From the NCBI GenBank assembly GCA_018697195.1, contig CM031864.1:11289970-11353969 (forward strand): a stretch of DNA of 64,000 nucleotides, written 5' to 3'. Source of the stretch: Certhia americana. Taxonomy: Eukaryota; Chordata; Aves; Passeriformes; Certhiidae. The position numbers and the translations under genes are program-made. This document shows, piece after piece, positions 1 to 11,430 of this stretch (its first letter is position 1; every line of letters starts with the position of its first letter). The notes below the pieces were generated by a model. That model saw only the letters and a list, made by a program, of their open reading frames with translations. It was not told the DNA's origin and did not search any database.

Positions 1-3000
1 GGGTTCATTCTCAGAATGGCCGAGGTTATCAGACCCACACAGGGTCAGTGCAGGCCTGGCACCATGGCATGCCTTACACTCGATGGGGGCAGGAGGCCAG
101 AGATGTGTTCAAGGAAGGGGATGCAGCAGCTCTGGCTGCCCATCACTCGACTCCTTCTGCACGTGCTGCGGGAGCGGCTGTAGTTGCACGTGGAGCAGTA
201 CCGAGCCTAGACCCACACATACTGTCAGAAATTGAAATCATGCCATTTACAGTCTGCTATGGTGTGTGAAGGTGATCTTCATGACATTGAAACAAAAATA
301 CCAAAGACGAGAGAGAAAGGGAAAGAAAAAGCAAAAGGGTCGAAAGATAAAAAAGGAGGTTAAAAAACTAACTGGATGATATTGGGCAACAGGGGACATC
401 TGCACCTGCAAAGAAAAAGAAAACGGGGCAAGACAGAAATCCCATAGCCTTTAGTGATCATGCCAGAGGTTCAGAGCTGGAAAAGACAACGAGAATGAAT
501 ATAAAAGCACCATATGCCAACAGCACTGGGAGCTCCCTCCTGCACAGACCCAGCTGGCCCGGGGGGCTGTCTGCAATGGATGTTACACAGAGGCTGTTGG
601 TTCTGTCCAAGGGCCATCCCTTGACACTGGCAAACGTTGGAGGTGGAGTTACTTGCAAGGGAGTGAGTACACGGACTTCATGGACCAGAGCTAACATTCG
701 TGCTGCACACCACTGCCTCAGCACCAGGCCCAGGGAAAGCTGCAAGGGACAGAGATGCAGTACAGGGGGCCTGTGCTAACTCGATGGGGACGCCACTCAG
801 CCCAGGCACTTATGCTCAGTGCCCCGAGCCTCCAGTTGCTCACAGCTCAGCAGCAGGCACAACTCAGTATATCTCATGATGTACTAGGGACAAACTGCTG
901 GTACGTATCCTCCAGGGACTTGGCACAGCAGTATGTGATGTACAGGGAGGCCAACAGTGGGGAATACCCTTGTCTGAAGTAAAAACCACAAAAATCGAGA
1001 AAGTTAAGATTTAAGAACAGTAGATCAATTAATTATGCATAAACAAGTTTTCCCTGATCAGCAAGCTCCAGCAGGGAGACAATACCAGGGCTGGTGGCCA
1101 GAACCTTTGCAATGCATCCTCACAGCACTGCCCGTACCCCTCAGGTGACAGTGGGCAACAGCCTTGGGCCAATGGGCTCGGTGGATTCCACGCCTCATAC
1201 ATGAGGACAAGTATCAAGGAGCGTAACAGTCACTTCAAGCTGCACGACACCCGCTTTGCCCCTCCGAGACTCACAAGGAAGCAGTGGGGAGAAGGGGAGG
1301 CGGGAGTCAGAGTGGTGTTTTCATAGGGAAGAAATTGTCCTGGCAGTATCCCAGGGTCATGGCTGCAGTCCACATGAACTGAGCACTCTGCTTGGTTTTT
1401 ATCTCTACAGAGAGCTCTGCAAACTACCAAATGAGCAGCATCTTTGGATTATCCTCACTCACAGATAGGAAAGAAAATTTCTGGATCCCTGTCTCTATGA
1501 TGGCAGCTCTTGACCCTTGCTACGTCTAGCATGGGACATCATTGTTGCAAAAACTGATTCTCTGAAGATGAGAGCCAATGCAAACCGACTTGTCACAATC
1601 CTCCAACAATTGCAAACCACAAGAATTCGCAAGATGGCGTTTGGTGTGACATGGAGACAGTCATGAGGCCGTCCACATGCACAGCTATTCTGGAGCAACC
1701 TGTTAACACTGTGATCATCCTCAAGAAGCTGAATGCTGTGGCTGGCTGTGTGTGCCCCTTCCTGAGTGCTGCTCCATGATCTGCCTGTTGAGATTTGTCT
1801 TCCTCTGGCACGCATGCCTCCATTGCTCCGACCACAGCATTTTCCTCCATTGCTTGTGACACCAGCGGTGCTGTGCTCCTGGCCCAATTAATGTGCCAGC
1901 TCTGCGGGCAAATACCAACCGCTGCTGCCTGCTGCTGCCCACACTTGAGATCGCCACTGGTTCTGCATGGAGAGGCACTAAATACAGACCTGAAGCTGCC
2001 CGGCACAGGGAAAAAGATGTGCTGGCGCAGCTCACCCCAGGTGTGAGCCACACTGCTGCTGAATGGCAACAGGAAAGGCTGTTCTTGCCCCCTGCCAGTA
2101 CAGCATTTTTACATCAGGAACATGGCCCCCCTTCAAAACTCTCCTATTAGAGAAAGCTCGTAATGAATGAGCAGCAGGAGGAAAAGGAAAGTAGGTTAGA
2201 GACAGGAGGAGCTGCAGTTAGGAAGAGAGCGTATGGGCCTCATTGCGCTGAACTGCTCCCTCCCTCACAAAAAGCCAGTGCTCCATAGTTCATCTAGGAC
2301 TTGGACTCCTGAAAGCTAGGACCAAGTCAGGGCCAGCCTGTCTCTGCAATACAAGGACAGGTACGGTGCTGTCAGTGGCCATCAGAGACATGCAGACACA
2401 AGCGCAGCACAAGACTTTCTGCAATGAAGTATAGTGCCTCCATGAGCTGGCAAAGCTACAGCTGAGGCCAGTGAAAGCGCATGGAGAGAATGGTTTTACT
2501 GAACTAATATCCTCTGCACTGAGACCACGTGATCAGTAGAGTCCTTCAGGGGCCACAGCAGTGGTTACCGAGCACTATAGTCTGCAGGTAGTCTTCTCCG
2601 TTGATCTTAGCGGCAGAGCAGAACAGTCAGCAGCCCAAAGATCCCAGAATGAAGCTGCTGGGAAACCCTCACAGTGTAAGAACTCTATGTACCTCCTACT
2701 GCCCCAGATGAGTCCATGTGGACAACACTGTAGCAGTGGTGTCAAGCCACTGAAGCTCTGCCAGGGTGAACTGAGGTCAGCAATGGGAAAGGTGTGGACA
2801 CTACTAACTGCAGGAGGGCTACTCCCAGCTCAGGACACTGGAAATGAGTTCACACTGTGTCTGCCAACCACACAACAGGTCAGCCCCATCCAGATTCCCC
2901 AGCATCATGGGCCGCAGTGACAGGGGACAGGGAGAAGGATTTGCAGAGGGCAGACACATGGACATCCTGGTCTAAATTCACTCTGTGTCACTGTGACTGA

Positions 3001-3096
3001 GAAAGGTGTGGATCTCCTGCAACTCTGCCTCTGGCATGGGGCCATGGAGAAGGGGAAGGAACCAGAGGAAGCAGGATCAGAGGAGAGCGTTCCTAC
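1..3096 (-). other. PTPRF: Intron 3' of the juxtamembrane exon (partial)
   Basis: The gene continues beyond base 1. I searched this stretch on the minus strand for the next expected exon (MRDHPPIPITDLADNIERLK) and for phosphatase D1 motifs and saw none. Open frames of up to 158 codons have no family resemblance. If this part also carries indels, a hidden exon cannot be fully excluded. Confidence 0.6.
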
Positions 3097-3207
3097 CTGA
3101 GTGGTGGTAGTTGAAGCGCCTCATCCAACGGGGTAGATGAGTGGGCCAAGAGTGAGTCCTTCAGGCGAGGATTGCTCATCTTTGGGAAGAGGGGGAATGT
3201 GCCTTTT
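3097..3207 (-). CDS. PTPRF: PTPRF juxtamembrane exon, frame broken by indels
   Basis: This 111-base segment, between acceptor tctgtccacag and donor CTCAG|gtagga, matches the LAR cytoplasmic juxtamembrane exon only in pieces: KR, HSPSS, KDEQS, LKDSLLAHSS and MRRFNY. The four longer pieces begin at exon positions 9, 25, 44 and 84, which is three frame changes. Human LAR reads KRTHSPSSKDEQSIGLKDSL and then LAHSSDPVEMRRLNYQTPG by memory. Read straight from the KR frame it would meet a TGA at about exon position 85. The segment leads into the first phosphatase domain, which lies outside the window. As with the transmembrane exon, sequence error is more likely than mutation. Confidence 0.8.
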
Positions 3208-6200
3208 CTGTGGACAGAGAGGACAGAGACAAGAGGTGCGTTTCGGCAGAGAATGGCATGCATCACCCTAGGAAAGAAGTCGTGTCCCTGTGTCTCAGGA
3301 GACCCGACCATCCACGCTCCTGGGGCTTTGGTAAGTCACATCATCTTCCGTGCCCAATTTCCCATGTATGAAACAGGAAAGATGATATAAAGTGATGTCG
3401 ATATTTGATTCGTGAGGAAGTTTTGAAAATGTGGTATTCTGGCATAGTATTTATTAGAGAAAAATGCAGATAGAGATGCAGTGCTGTTTCCTCTTTACTG
3501 TCTCCAGGAACTATTCCGTGGTGGAAGGAATAGAATAAATTTTTTTCAAGGTATAGACAGATTTAAATCAGAAGTGTTAATAAATAGTGTAAGGGCTCTT
3601 CGGGTGTTTATTGGGCCCTTAATACAGTCTTGAATGGTTGAAGGAACCAAGGCGGTATTAATGGAAACAATAAATACAATGGTTGTCTCTTCATGCTATC
3701 TTTATGCCTTAAAGCGATTGCACCGCCTCAGGCTCTTGTGGAATCACAGCAAAGCAGGGACAGACCCAACAAAAAGTGGACAAGTGAATATAAGACAATA
3801 TAATATGCAAGAAGCGTTTTAGTTAATCTCTAGGTCTATTTGCACTAGCTCAAATATGGGCTGGAGAAGGGTGTTGGGCAGGAGCAAACAGCAGTTCTCT
3901 CTCTGAGACTGTGCTGACCCTGGCACTGGCCAAGCACTGACTGGGAGGCAGGAATACACAGGCACTTTGTCTTTTTGGCTGCAGCCCCCAAACGATTTTG
4001 CCTGAACATTTGCTGACCTGATGTTCCTGAAGAGAGGGAGCTGCAGCATGCTGCTCGGCACTAATGCTAGCTGTTTGACTGCCTGCAAATGGCAACAGTC
4101 GTCTCTGCTTCAGACCTCCTCCTGACGGCACCTGGAAGAAACACTGAAGGGCGCCCGTTCTGAACACTGCAGCTGCACCCCCTCCATGGGGGTGAGTCCT
4201 GCACCATGCATGATCTCAAGGGCTCTCACAGGTTACAGGGCACTTTCACTTCCATCAGAGGCTGGGCATGCGGGCTGCAACCTAATGAGAAGCACTTAGA
4301 GGAAACTTAGTGCAAAAATCAGAGTAAAACCTGCATGTGTTCCTTTTTGGCCCAGCTGTGAACAAGCTCATCTGCAGCTGAGGGCTCGCAGCAAACACTG
4401 GAGTGTTCAATGGGGAGATCTGCTGTGAGAACCATCACTACTCTGAGGGCATCGCAACATTCAGAAGCCTTCCAGATGCTGGACCAGACAAAAGAGATGA
4501 AGGACTGAGAGCCTGATAGAAAAAAAGGAGAATACACAGCCAACAAATAAACATCTATGGGGAGCACAGCAGGATGTGCAATGTGCTCCTGTGACCAGTC
4601 CTCAAGCAAATTGCACAACTTTTTTGGGGAATGGGCAACAGCACTAATTAAACTTTATCTCTGTTCTCATTAGCCCAGTCAGGGCAACTGCTAAACCCTC
4701 CGCCATATCCTAAGCTATCCACAGCTTTAATCATTCCCTTTAATAGGCGTGCCATTGTGAATACTACACAAGACCTTGGGAGAAACTGCTCTACGAGAGC
4801 GGGACAGCACAAACACAGCAAAATCTGCGCACAAGGGTGGTGCTGGAAGAGGTTGCTGCCTCCTCCCCAGGCTAGGATGCAGCAGGGACATCTGTGGCAG
4901 TCAGGTCTGGGAACCACAGGCTAGGATTCCTGGTGCTCCACAGCAATGAGTCCAGGACAAAAGTTGGTTTTCAGGTGTTTATTACTAAGGCAAGGTGGGA
5001 AATTTCCTGGGGCCCTGGTACAGAAATCCCTCTGGGGCCATTTTCTCTTAATAAATACCAGCAAACATGTTTGTTTCTACAGTTGCCAGTATTCCTCAAG
5101 CTTATCTTAGAGACGAAGAATGCACCTGTAATCTGAGGGAACAGCCAGTTGAAGTGACTGGGGGGGGAGGAAAACAAAGGAACCCCTAAAACCGTTGTTA
5201 TTGTTGGGGTTTTTTTTTTTTGTTTGTTTTCATTGAATTGCAAACGGCAATCTGGGAAGTCTTTATGTAGGACTTCTCCCGAAAGCGTGAGAGGGCTGAC
5301 AATGCTAGGAGGGCTGATACCTGTGAGAAAACAAAGTCTTTTGTAAACTCATAAGGCTGCTAGCTCCACATTACTGAAAACAAAGATGCCCCTTAGTAGC
5401 TAAGGCTTGATTTTTTAAAAGGGAAATTAGAAGTTGAAAGTTTAGGAAAAAAAAAAGATATAAAAATGGATTCATAACTTTCTTGCTTACAGATCCAGGG
5501 AAAAAAGCAGGAAACAGGAGAAAGGAGATGATCACGACACGAAATGCACGGACTGCACATGCACAGCAGACACTCCATTTAATCAGACAACCAAAGGCAG
5601 CCTCCCTTACCCCGCTAGAGAACGTATGTAAATCGAGAGCCAGGAGGAGCAGAACCCAGAGCTGAGTGATAGAGAATGACCTACTGTAATTGAACAGGAG
5701 ACAGAACAATGCAAATGCAACCATGGCTCCCCAGGGACTAAAAATCATCACATGCTACAGTTACAACGGAACAGGGCTGCTCTGCCAGGCAAAAGGAGGG
5801 GTCTGCTCCCACAGGGAGCACAGTGCGAGGGTGGCTATTGATCAGTAGCCAGATGAGAGGCCTAAGAAGAGAGCTCCACATCTGAGTTCAGCTGTCATAC
5901 CACGCCCTGTTCTAACCCACCCATGTCAGTCTTCAGTCAAAAATCACAGGAGGGGGCAGCTGCCACACGACCAAGCAGCAATTTATATATTAGAGAACCT
6001 ACTAAAGAAGCTCTCCAATCAGTGTAGGGAAGCTGCAACCAAGCTGTTGTGACCAGAGAGCAGTCCGACTGGCTTTTAGGGCCAAAGCTGCTTCTCTTCT
6101 GGGGGGGTCCACTGTCATATGCTTCCAGAATCCACAGCAGCGTGTCCTGGGGCCTGATATAACTACTTCTGAATACCCAGCCATCTGCACTCTTACAAAG

Positions 6201-6364
6201 CAGAGCAGCCTTTGCTGTGCCAGGGTATAGACCTTCCTCCTCCCATGGACCACCAAGGACTGGTATTAGAGCAAACCGGTATCGGGAGGTACAAGGAAGG
6301 CCCGAAGGTGCCAGGGCTTCTAAAGCTTCATGCCAGAACTGCCATTTCCCAGGACGGATCTCAC
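3208..6364 (-). other. PTPRF: Intron between transmembrane and juxtamembrane exons
   Basis: This 3.2 kb intron holds a MIR-like fragment at about 3335-3470, annotated separately, and T/G-rich low complexity at 5205-5230. No exon or gene was recognised. Known LAR cytoplasmic mini-exons (LASE-a type) could lie here but would be hard to see if the sequence carries indels. Confidence 0.6.
3335..3470 (-). repeat. MIR-like (CORE-SINE) fragment, reverse
   Basis: Reads gtaagtcacatcatcttccg, then gcccaatttcccatgtatg and gaaaagatgatataaag-like sequence, then gttttgaaaatgtgg and tagtatttattag. This resembles the reverse strand of MIR-like elements (gcctcagtttccccatctg, then the falling A/T-rich tail). 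It lies in the stretch suspected of extra indels, which blurs the match. Confidence 0.4.
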
Positions 6365-6503
6365 CCTTTGAAGAGAAGTTGGCAATGACAATGATGATGA
6401 TAAATCACAGCCAGCGGCGCCCACACCCACAGCATCTCTGCGTCATTTGCTGCTTGGCTGATGCCACTTCCATCACGATCTCATGAGTAGGGCTGGCTGC
6501 AGA
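6365..6503 (-). CDS. PTPRF: PTPRF transmembrane exon, frame broken by indels
   Basis: The exon is recognisable only in fragments in different frames. EIVMEVASAKQQ (juxta-ectodomain) is followed, after a shift, by EMLWV. After another shift comes IIIIVIA, the core of the transmembrane helix, and after a third shift LLFK, the cytoplasmic stop-transfer start. A donor gtgaga follows at 6364. Human LAR reads EMLWVTGPVLAVIL, then IVIAILLFKRKR here. One frame stays open through the end but turns the helix into LAVIYHHHCHCQLLFK, which could not span a membrane. The missing bases lie partly in homopolymers (AAAA read as AAA). The 5' boundary is uncertain by tens of bases. Uncorrected sequence is the likely cause; real decay is the alternative. 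Confidence 0.75.
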
Positions 6504-9500
6504 TCTGTCTTTGACCAGCATGGGCAGCCAAATGACTGAGAAAAGCAAGCATCCATTATGCTAAAAGCAACAGCAAAAATTTTTTTTTTCCCCCTTGAAA
6601 TGCTGAGGTCCCCTTGCTTCTGGATATCAGAAATCGTCAGGATTCTCAACACCGCAACATACCAAGGGAGACACTCCCTCCCTTGGCATAGTGCGAGGTC
6701 ATGCGGTGGCAACAGTTTCGTGGCCCTACACAATATGGGGGGCCAGCACTGTGCTGGGTGAAACAGTTCCCGTGCCAGCACCCCTCATGGCGATAATAAA
6801 CCTGACTGGAGGTGCCAAAAATGGAGAAGCCCAGCTACGAGCATTGCCCAGCCCTGGATCCTCTTGGAGCCAAATCAAAGCTTTGAAGCCCAACCAACGC
6901 ACAAGGGGCTGGCTGATGATCCTAAGTGGTTACAATACTGTTGCTGATATCAAACACCTTCTTCAAGAGGAGTGATATTAGGAAAAACCCCTGGCTGGGT
7001 GAGGCGGGTTTCTTAAGGAATGAAAGGACAGAAATTTTTACCTGATGTTTTGTAAACAGACCTCAGAAAGAGGTTCCTACAAGTTCATTTCACTTTCTGC
7101 AAGGTGGCAGCACAGTGCTTTACAACATGACACAGGGACAGCTTTCTAGCCCTGCCAGCCTCTAGCGGATCAGGTGGAGGACCCAAACCCTTCCTGCAGA
7201 AAAATGAACTGCACCTCGTGTTCTGCTGCTGGTGCTTTACGGATTTTATGGGTGCGTGTTGCACTAACAGCCCAGCAGTGCTGGGTCAGGAGGGCTACTG
7301 GCGCAAAACCAAATCTTTCCCCCTATTAGAGAGGGCCCGAGCTGTATCAGTTCCATGCATGTGGGCTTTTTGAGCGCACCTGCTGGCCAGGATATTAGGG
7401 AGTCAGAAAGCTTATGCTCCTGCCATAGAACGGTTCAGTCACAGAAAAGGGTGCCTGTGGATTCTCATACATCTCTGCTGTAAGGGCTGGGAGTTTAAAC
7501 ATGCCTTAGTCTTCCCATATGGAGGGGGAAAAAAGGGGAATAATAAGCTGTGTGTCACACAAATGACACTATTGATCTACTTCACAGGTGCCCGTGATCC
7601 CAGCCGGCTGGCTTCAACACATGTGGAGTACAGAAACAGTCTTATCGGGGACATCCTTCTGGCAGCACACACTAGTCAAGGAATCCTAGTGCTCCCTCAG
7701 ATTATCAGCAGAGGTGCCACTGTCTGAGAAATAACGTGGGGGATAACCACTTTGTGAAACCTTTAGCCTACAAGAACGCTCCAATAACAGAAATAGTTGC
7801 CAGCTCCTGGTTCATTTGTTCTTAGAGAAAGTCTGCACAGGAAACTTGAAACCCATCAGACTGTTCCTGGCACCTCGTGTCCGTTCCAAACACCAAGGCG
7901 GGAGCAGCTACAAGCTCTGAGCATGCACAGAAAAGAAAGCTTGGACTCCCTTTCTTAGCCTAAGTGGGGCTGCTCTGTGAGGGAGGCAAAAAGGCTGCCG
8001 CTAATCCCAGGAAGGTCAAAGTGCATCCAGTGGTAGGGAGGAAGGAGCACAAGTCGATGGGTGCAGCAAGGTGTGACCATCTCCAAAGCTTTGTGCAAGG
8101 GCAAAGATATATTTTTTTCGACACACTTTGGAGTAATGCCTTCAAAGGGCAGGCAGATGCAGAGAAGAGATCAGAAGGACTGTTATACCCGTGGCATTTC
8201 CAAGGCAGACTGTGAGGTGCAGTGAGCCCCCGCTCCCAGAGACAGTGGTTTCAACCACAATTCCCTCTGGCCTTTGAAGAAGGGCAATGTTAGGCTCTCG
8301 GCTGACACTAGAGACACAGAAAGCAATTTCAGAGAGCTGGATAGGGAGATAGTGCACACCTGGACAGAGTGCCCTCACGCTCAATGAAAGTGGGGATGTT
8401 ATGCAGCAGGGATGCGAAAGAAGAAAGGTGGTCGTAGGAGCAAAGATACAGGAGGTTGTAGGAGCACTGCTAGTGATTGGTGGCTACTCAAAGAGGGCTG
8501 TAGCAGGCATTGCTAGTGAGATGATGAATTATAGTGGGCTCAATATAAGGTCAACTTTCTGAAAAGGGAGTGGAGAATCGTGCATCTCAAGGGCCTCTGC
8601 CTTACCTTGGTTAATCTGTGACTCTTCTTACCCCACCAGTGTTACACATCTTTCCACAAAAAAAATGTGACTGGATGAGTAATGAAGAACTCAACCGGCC
8701 CTAATGAGCAATTACAAAGCAAATGAGGCTGAGGAGGAAGCTCAGCGTGGAATTCAACCAAAGGATTCGGCGCATCTCTATTATTTATATTTATTTACAC
8801 ACTGGCGCTGCAGGCTGCCACACAACTCCTGCCCTGTGTTACAGACTGACATGATGCCCCGGTCTTGCTGTGCGGTCCTTGGCTTACTGCAATGACTCTC
8901 CCTGGCGGCCCCATGTGCGGACCGTGGGCTCTAGAAGGGAGGACTGCAGGAGAGGATCCCCACACAGCAAGGGAACTGTGGCACCTTTGCCTGTGATATC
9001 CCACTGCCATGGAGAAGGTGCTTCTCCCGATGTAATCTTGAAGGTGAAATTTGGGCAAAGAAGTGTTTGTGAGGCAGGTGCAGGAGGAACATATGTCACT
9101 CAGAGTCTCAGCAGTGCTGTGGCAGGGTAGGATTTTTGGGACGGATGCGACAGACACTTACTTGAACCAAAGCAGAATGGAGAAACCATCCCAACCATTG
9201 CCAAGCTCTGCTCTGAGGCACAGCAACAGCAAGCCACAACTGAGCTTGTGCAGAACGTGTGTGTTGACACTGTCCTCCGCTCTCATCTGTTATGTGGAAC
9301 ACACGGTGCCATTTCCCTCCAAAAACACCATTTATCAAGTCAATTCCCACAGCTGCCTCAGCTCATTCAGGCCAGCGGATGCAGCCTCCCTCCTCCCCTC
9401 ACAGAAAACTGTCATCCTGCTTTGCAGTAATTGTTCCCCCTGCCTGCACTGAGCCCAGCTCAGTTCTGCTAGGACAGGCTGTGCCTCCCACAGAAAGTCC

Positions 9501-9504
9501 TTAC
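6504..9504 (-). other. PTPRF: Intron before the transmembrane exon
   Basis: This 3.0 kb stretch lies between the stalk exon and the damaged transmembrane exon. No repeat or gene was recognised. Somewhere in it the sequence quality apparently changes, since exons above 9505 are clean and exons below 6504 are not. The boundary cannot be placed by eye. Confidence 0.65.
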
Positions 9505-9717
9505 CGTGTCCCCATCCTCCAGCGAGGCCAGCACAAAGCAGCGGTAGCTCAGGTCTTGAGACAGAGGCTTGTTGTAGAAACCTTTGTAGTTCTTCTCATC
9601 CCCCAGGGTGAAGGTCTCAGGCAGCACATCCACTTGAGCAGCAATGTAGGGCTTGAGTCTGTCTGCCTGGCGTCGCTGCCGCCTGCTCTGACTCCCTTGG
9701 CTTATGGCCTCCAGCAG
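9505..9717 (-). CDS. PTPRF: PTPRF exon: stalk with basic cleavage site
   Basis: This 213-base, 71-codon exon is phase 0 at both ends. It reads LLEAISQGSQSRRQRRQADR, LKPYIAAQVDVLPETFTLGD, EKNYKGFYNKPLSQDLSYRC, then FVLASLEDGDT. The RRQRR cluster at residues 12-16 is the counterpart of the pentabasic proprotein-convertase site of human LAR (RRRRR before QAERLKPY); cleavage there gives the two non-covalently bound subunits. The acceptor is ttgtccccag and the donor is ACG|gtaagg. This is the last exon in the gene direction that reads without a frame break in this window. Confidence 0.96.
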
Positions 9718-10685
9718 CTGGGGACAAACAAGGTGCCATCACTATTGCTGACAGCATGACACTGCCTTACGCTGTCACCTTACTGGCTGTGGCACTCAGC
9801 AGAGGTGAAGGGAAGGGAGGAGAAGATAACTGTGTTTGATTCGTATCTGGTGCTACTATGGAACCAGAGGCAAGTAATATCCATTTAGGCATTGCTGTGG
9901 CATCTGTCTGCAGAACCTGACTGCGAGACTCTCCACTAGAATCTCAACTTGGGAGGTGCTCTGAGTCCTGGGAAGCTGACATGGTGAATGCTAGGGCTGA
10001 GACAGCCTGGCTGTGACCGTCCCCAAGTTATAGATCCCAATGGGCTGTGAGGGAACCAAGCCATACTCTGTGGCCTTATTATTGGTCTGGACAGAAACTC
10101 ACACTCTCTGTTGACACTGGATGTGAATTACTGCTGATGCTGATGTTTAGGGAAAAAGTGGTATTTGCTGTGTCTTTCCCTTCTGTCAGTGCCTCTGTAT
10201 CTCACCTGCTGCTGTGTTGCAGGCAGAGCTTTGTTTAAACCACACAGCTTGGTAACAGATTTCATGGAATGTTCAGAGTAAAAATGGCAAATTTCATAGT
10301 CACAAATTCATGACAAAGGATATAATGCACAAAATTCCAATTGCACTGCTAAGAACACTTAAAGATCTCTTTTTTCCAGTGAATAAAAATGAACATCAAG
10401 TTTGGAAGAGAAATTCTAATTCAAAATGAAGGAGGGATCAAATACATTTCACACAGAAATGTATCAATGCAACATTGTTAAGGCAGATTTGAAACATCAG
10501 AGGGCTCGGGACAGTGATGTACACACAAAGTCATGCTGCTGAGCTGGGCTTACTGCCCCTGAGGAGGAGAAGCTGGGTAAGAAACCCCTCACTCTTTCCC
10601 CTTGATAGTCCATCCTTGTCCTCTCATCAGTACTCACAGAGAAGCAATTTAGGAAAACTGTACCTTGTCATTACAGTATCATCAG

Positions 10686-10727
10686 AAAAAAAAAAAAAAA
10701 ACCCAAAAAACCAAAAAACCAGAAAAA
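10686..10727. repeat. A-rich low-complexity run
   Basis: Sixteen A followed by (C/A)-broken A-runs (acccaaaaaaccaaaaaacc). No retroposon body was recognised immediately before it, so it is called low complexity. Confidence 0.85.
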
Positions 10728-11289
10728 GAGGCTGAAGAAATCTTAGTTTCACAAATGTCACTGTAATCCCAAGGGGAAAAAGCAGAAAAGCAGTTTTCAG
10801 AGTGTGCAGTTTTCTTCCTACACCCATCTCTTACATCTGGCTAAGATTACAGCTGAGCTCTTTGGGGCAGAAAGTGCAGCTCTACATGCAAGTACACAAA
10901 ACCACAGGGCTCCAGTTGTGGTTAAGGTTGCTGGAGGCTCCTGCCTCTTATACATGTAATACACAGCATAAGACTGCATCAGAAAACTGCTAGGCCTGCA
11001 AAGTTCAGATCCTGAAAAATTAGAAAATTAATATTGCCTGTGCAAAATTAATTCAGCTGTCTTATGTACGTGCATTGTGCTGCTCCCTTGACTGCAGAGT
11101 CACAGATGATCTTTTCTGGAAGTTCCGTGCTTTGTTCAATACACAGGACAGACAGTGCTTAATCAAAGAGCAGATATTCCACATTTTGTTTTCTTCTTTG
11201 CATTATGCAGCCTGAGGCCTTGTTTATTGCTTACTATTCAAATCCAGCTCTGAAGACAAAATTAATAATTTCCTCATGGGCTTTTCTAT

Positions 11290-11430
11290 GGTGCTGATCA
11301 CTATACTATTACAAGTACTTCACAAACATTAATGATCTTATCTTCCAAACACCCATATGAGTCAAGATAAAAGTGATTATCCCAATTTTACAGATGGAGA
11401 ACAGAAACACTGCAACATTAGTGTAAAAAA
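11290..11430 (+). repeat. MIR-like (CORE-SINE) fragment
   Basis: The string acaagtacttcacaaacatt, followed by a pause of about 60 bases and then attatcccaattttacagat with ggagaacagaaac, matches the MIR/CORE-SINE region (tattatccccattttacaga and the downstream gaaactgaggc part). Further degraded MIR-like sequence may continue to about 11720. The call is by eye. Confidence 0.5.

Noticed and set aside
1593..2069. A 158-codon minus-strand open frame in the position where phosphatase exons might start
   Set aside because: None of the PTP motifs (for example HCSAGVGRTG, WPDHG, KNRY) appear in it.
6365..6440. A His/Cys-rich string (YHHHCHC) in the one open frame of the transmembrane exon, resembling a metal-binding motif
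   Set aside because: The same bases read IIIIVIA in the shifted frame, which is the expected transmembrane helix. The His/Cys string is a frameshift product.
3097..6503. The broken exons as a separate processed or duplicated pseudogene
   Set aside because: They keep introns, splice sites, order and orientation directly after the intact stalk exon, so they belong to the same gene.
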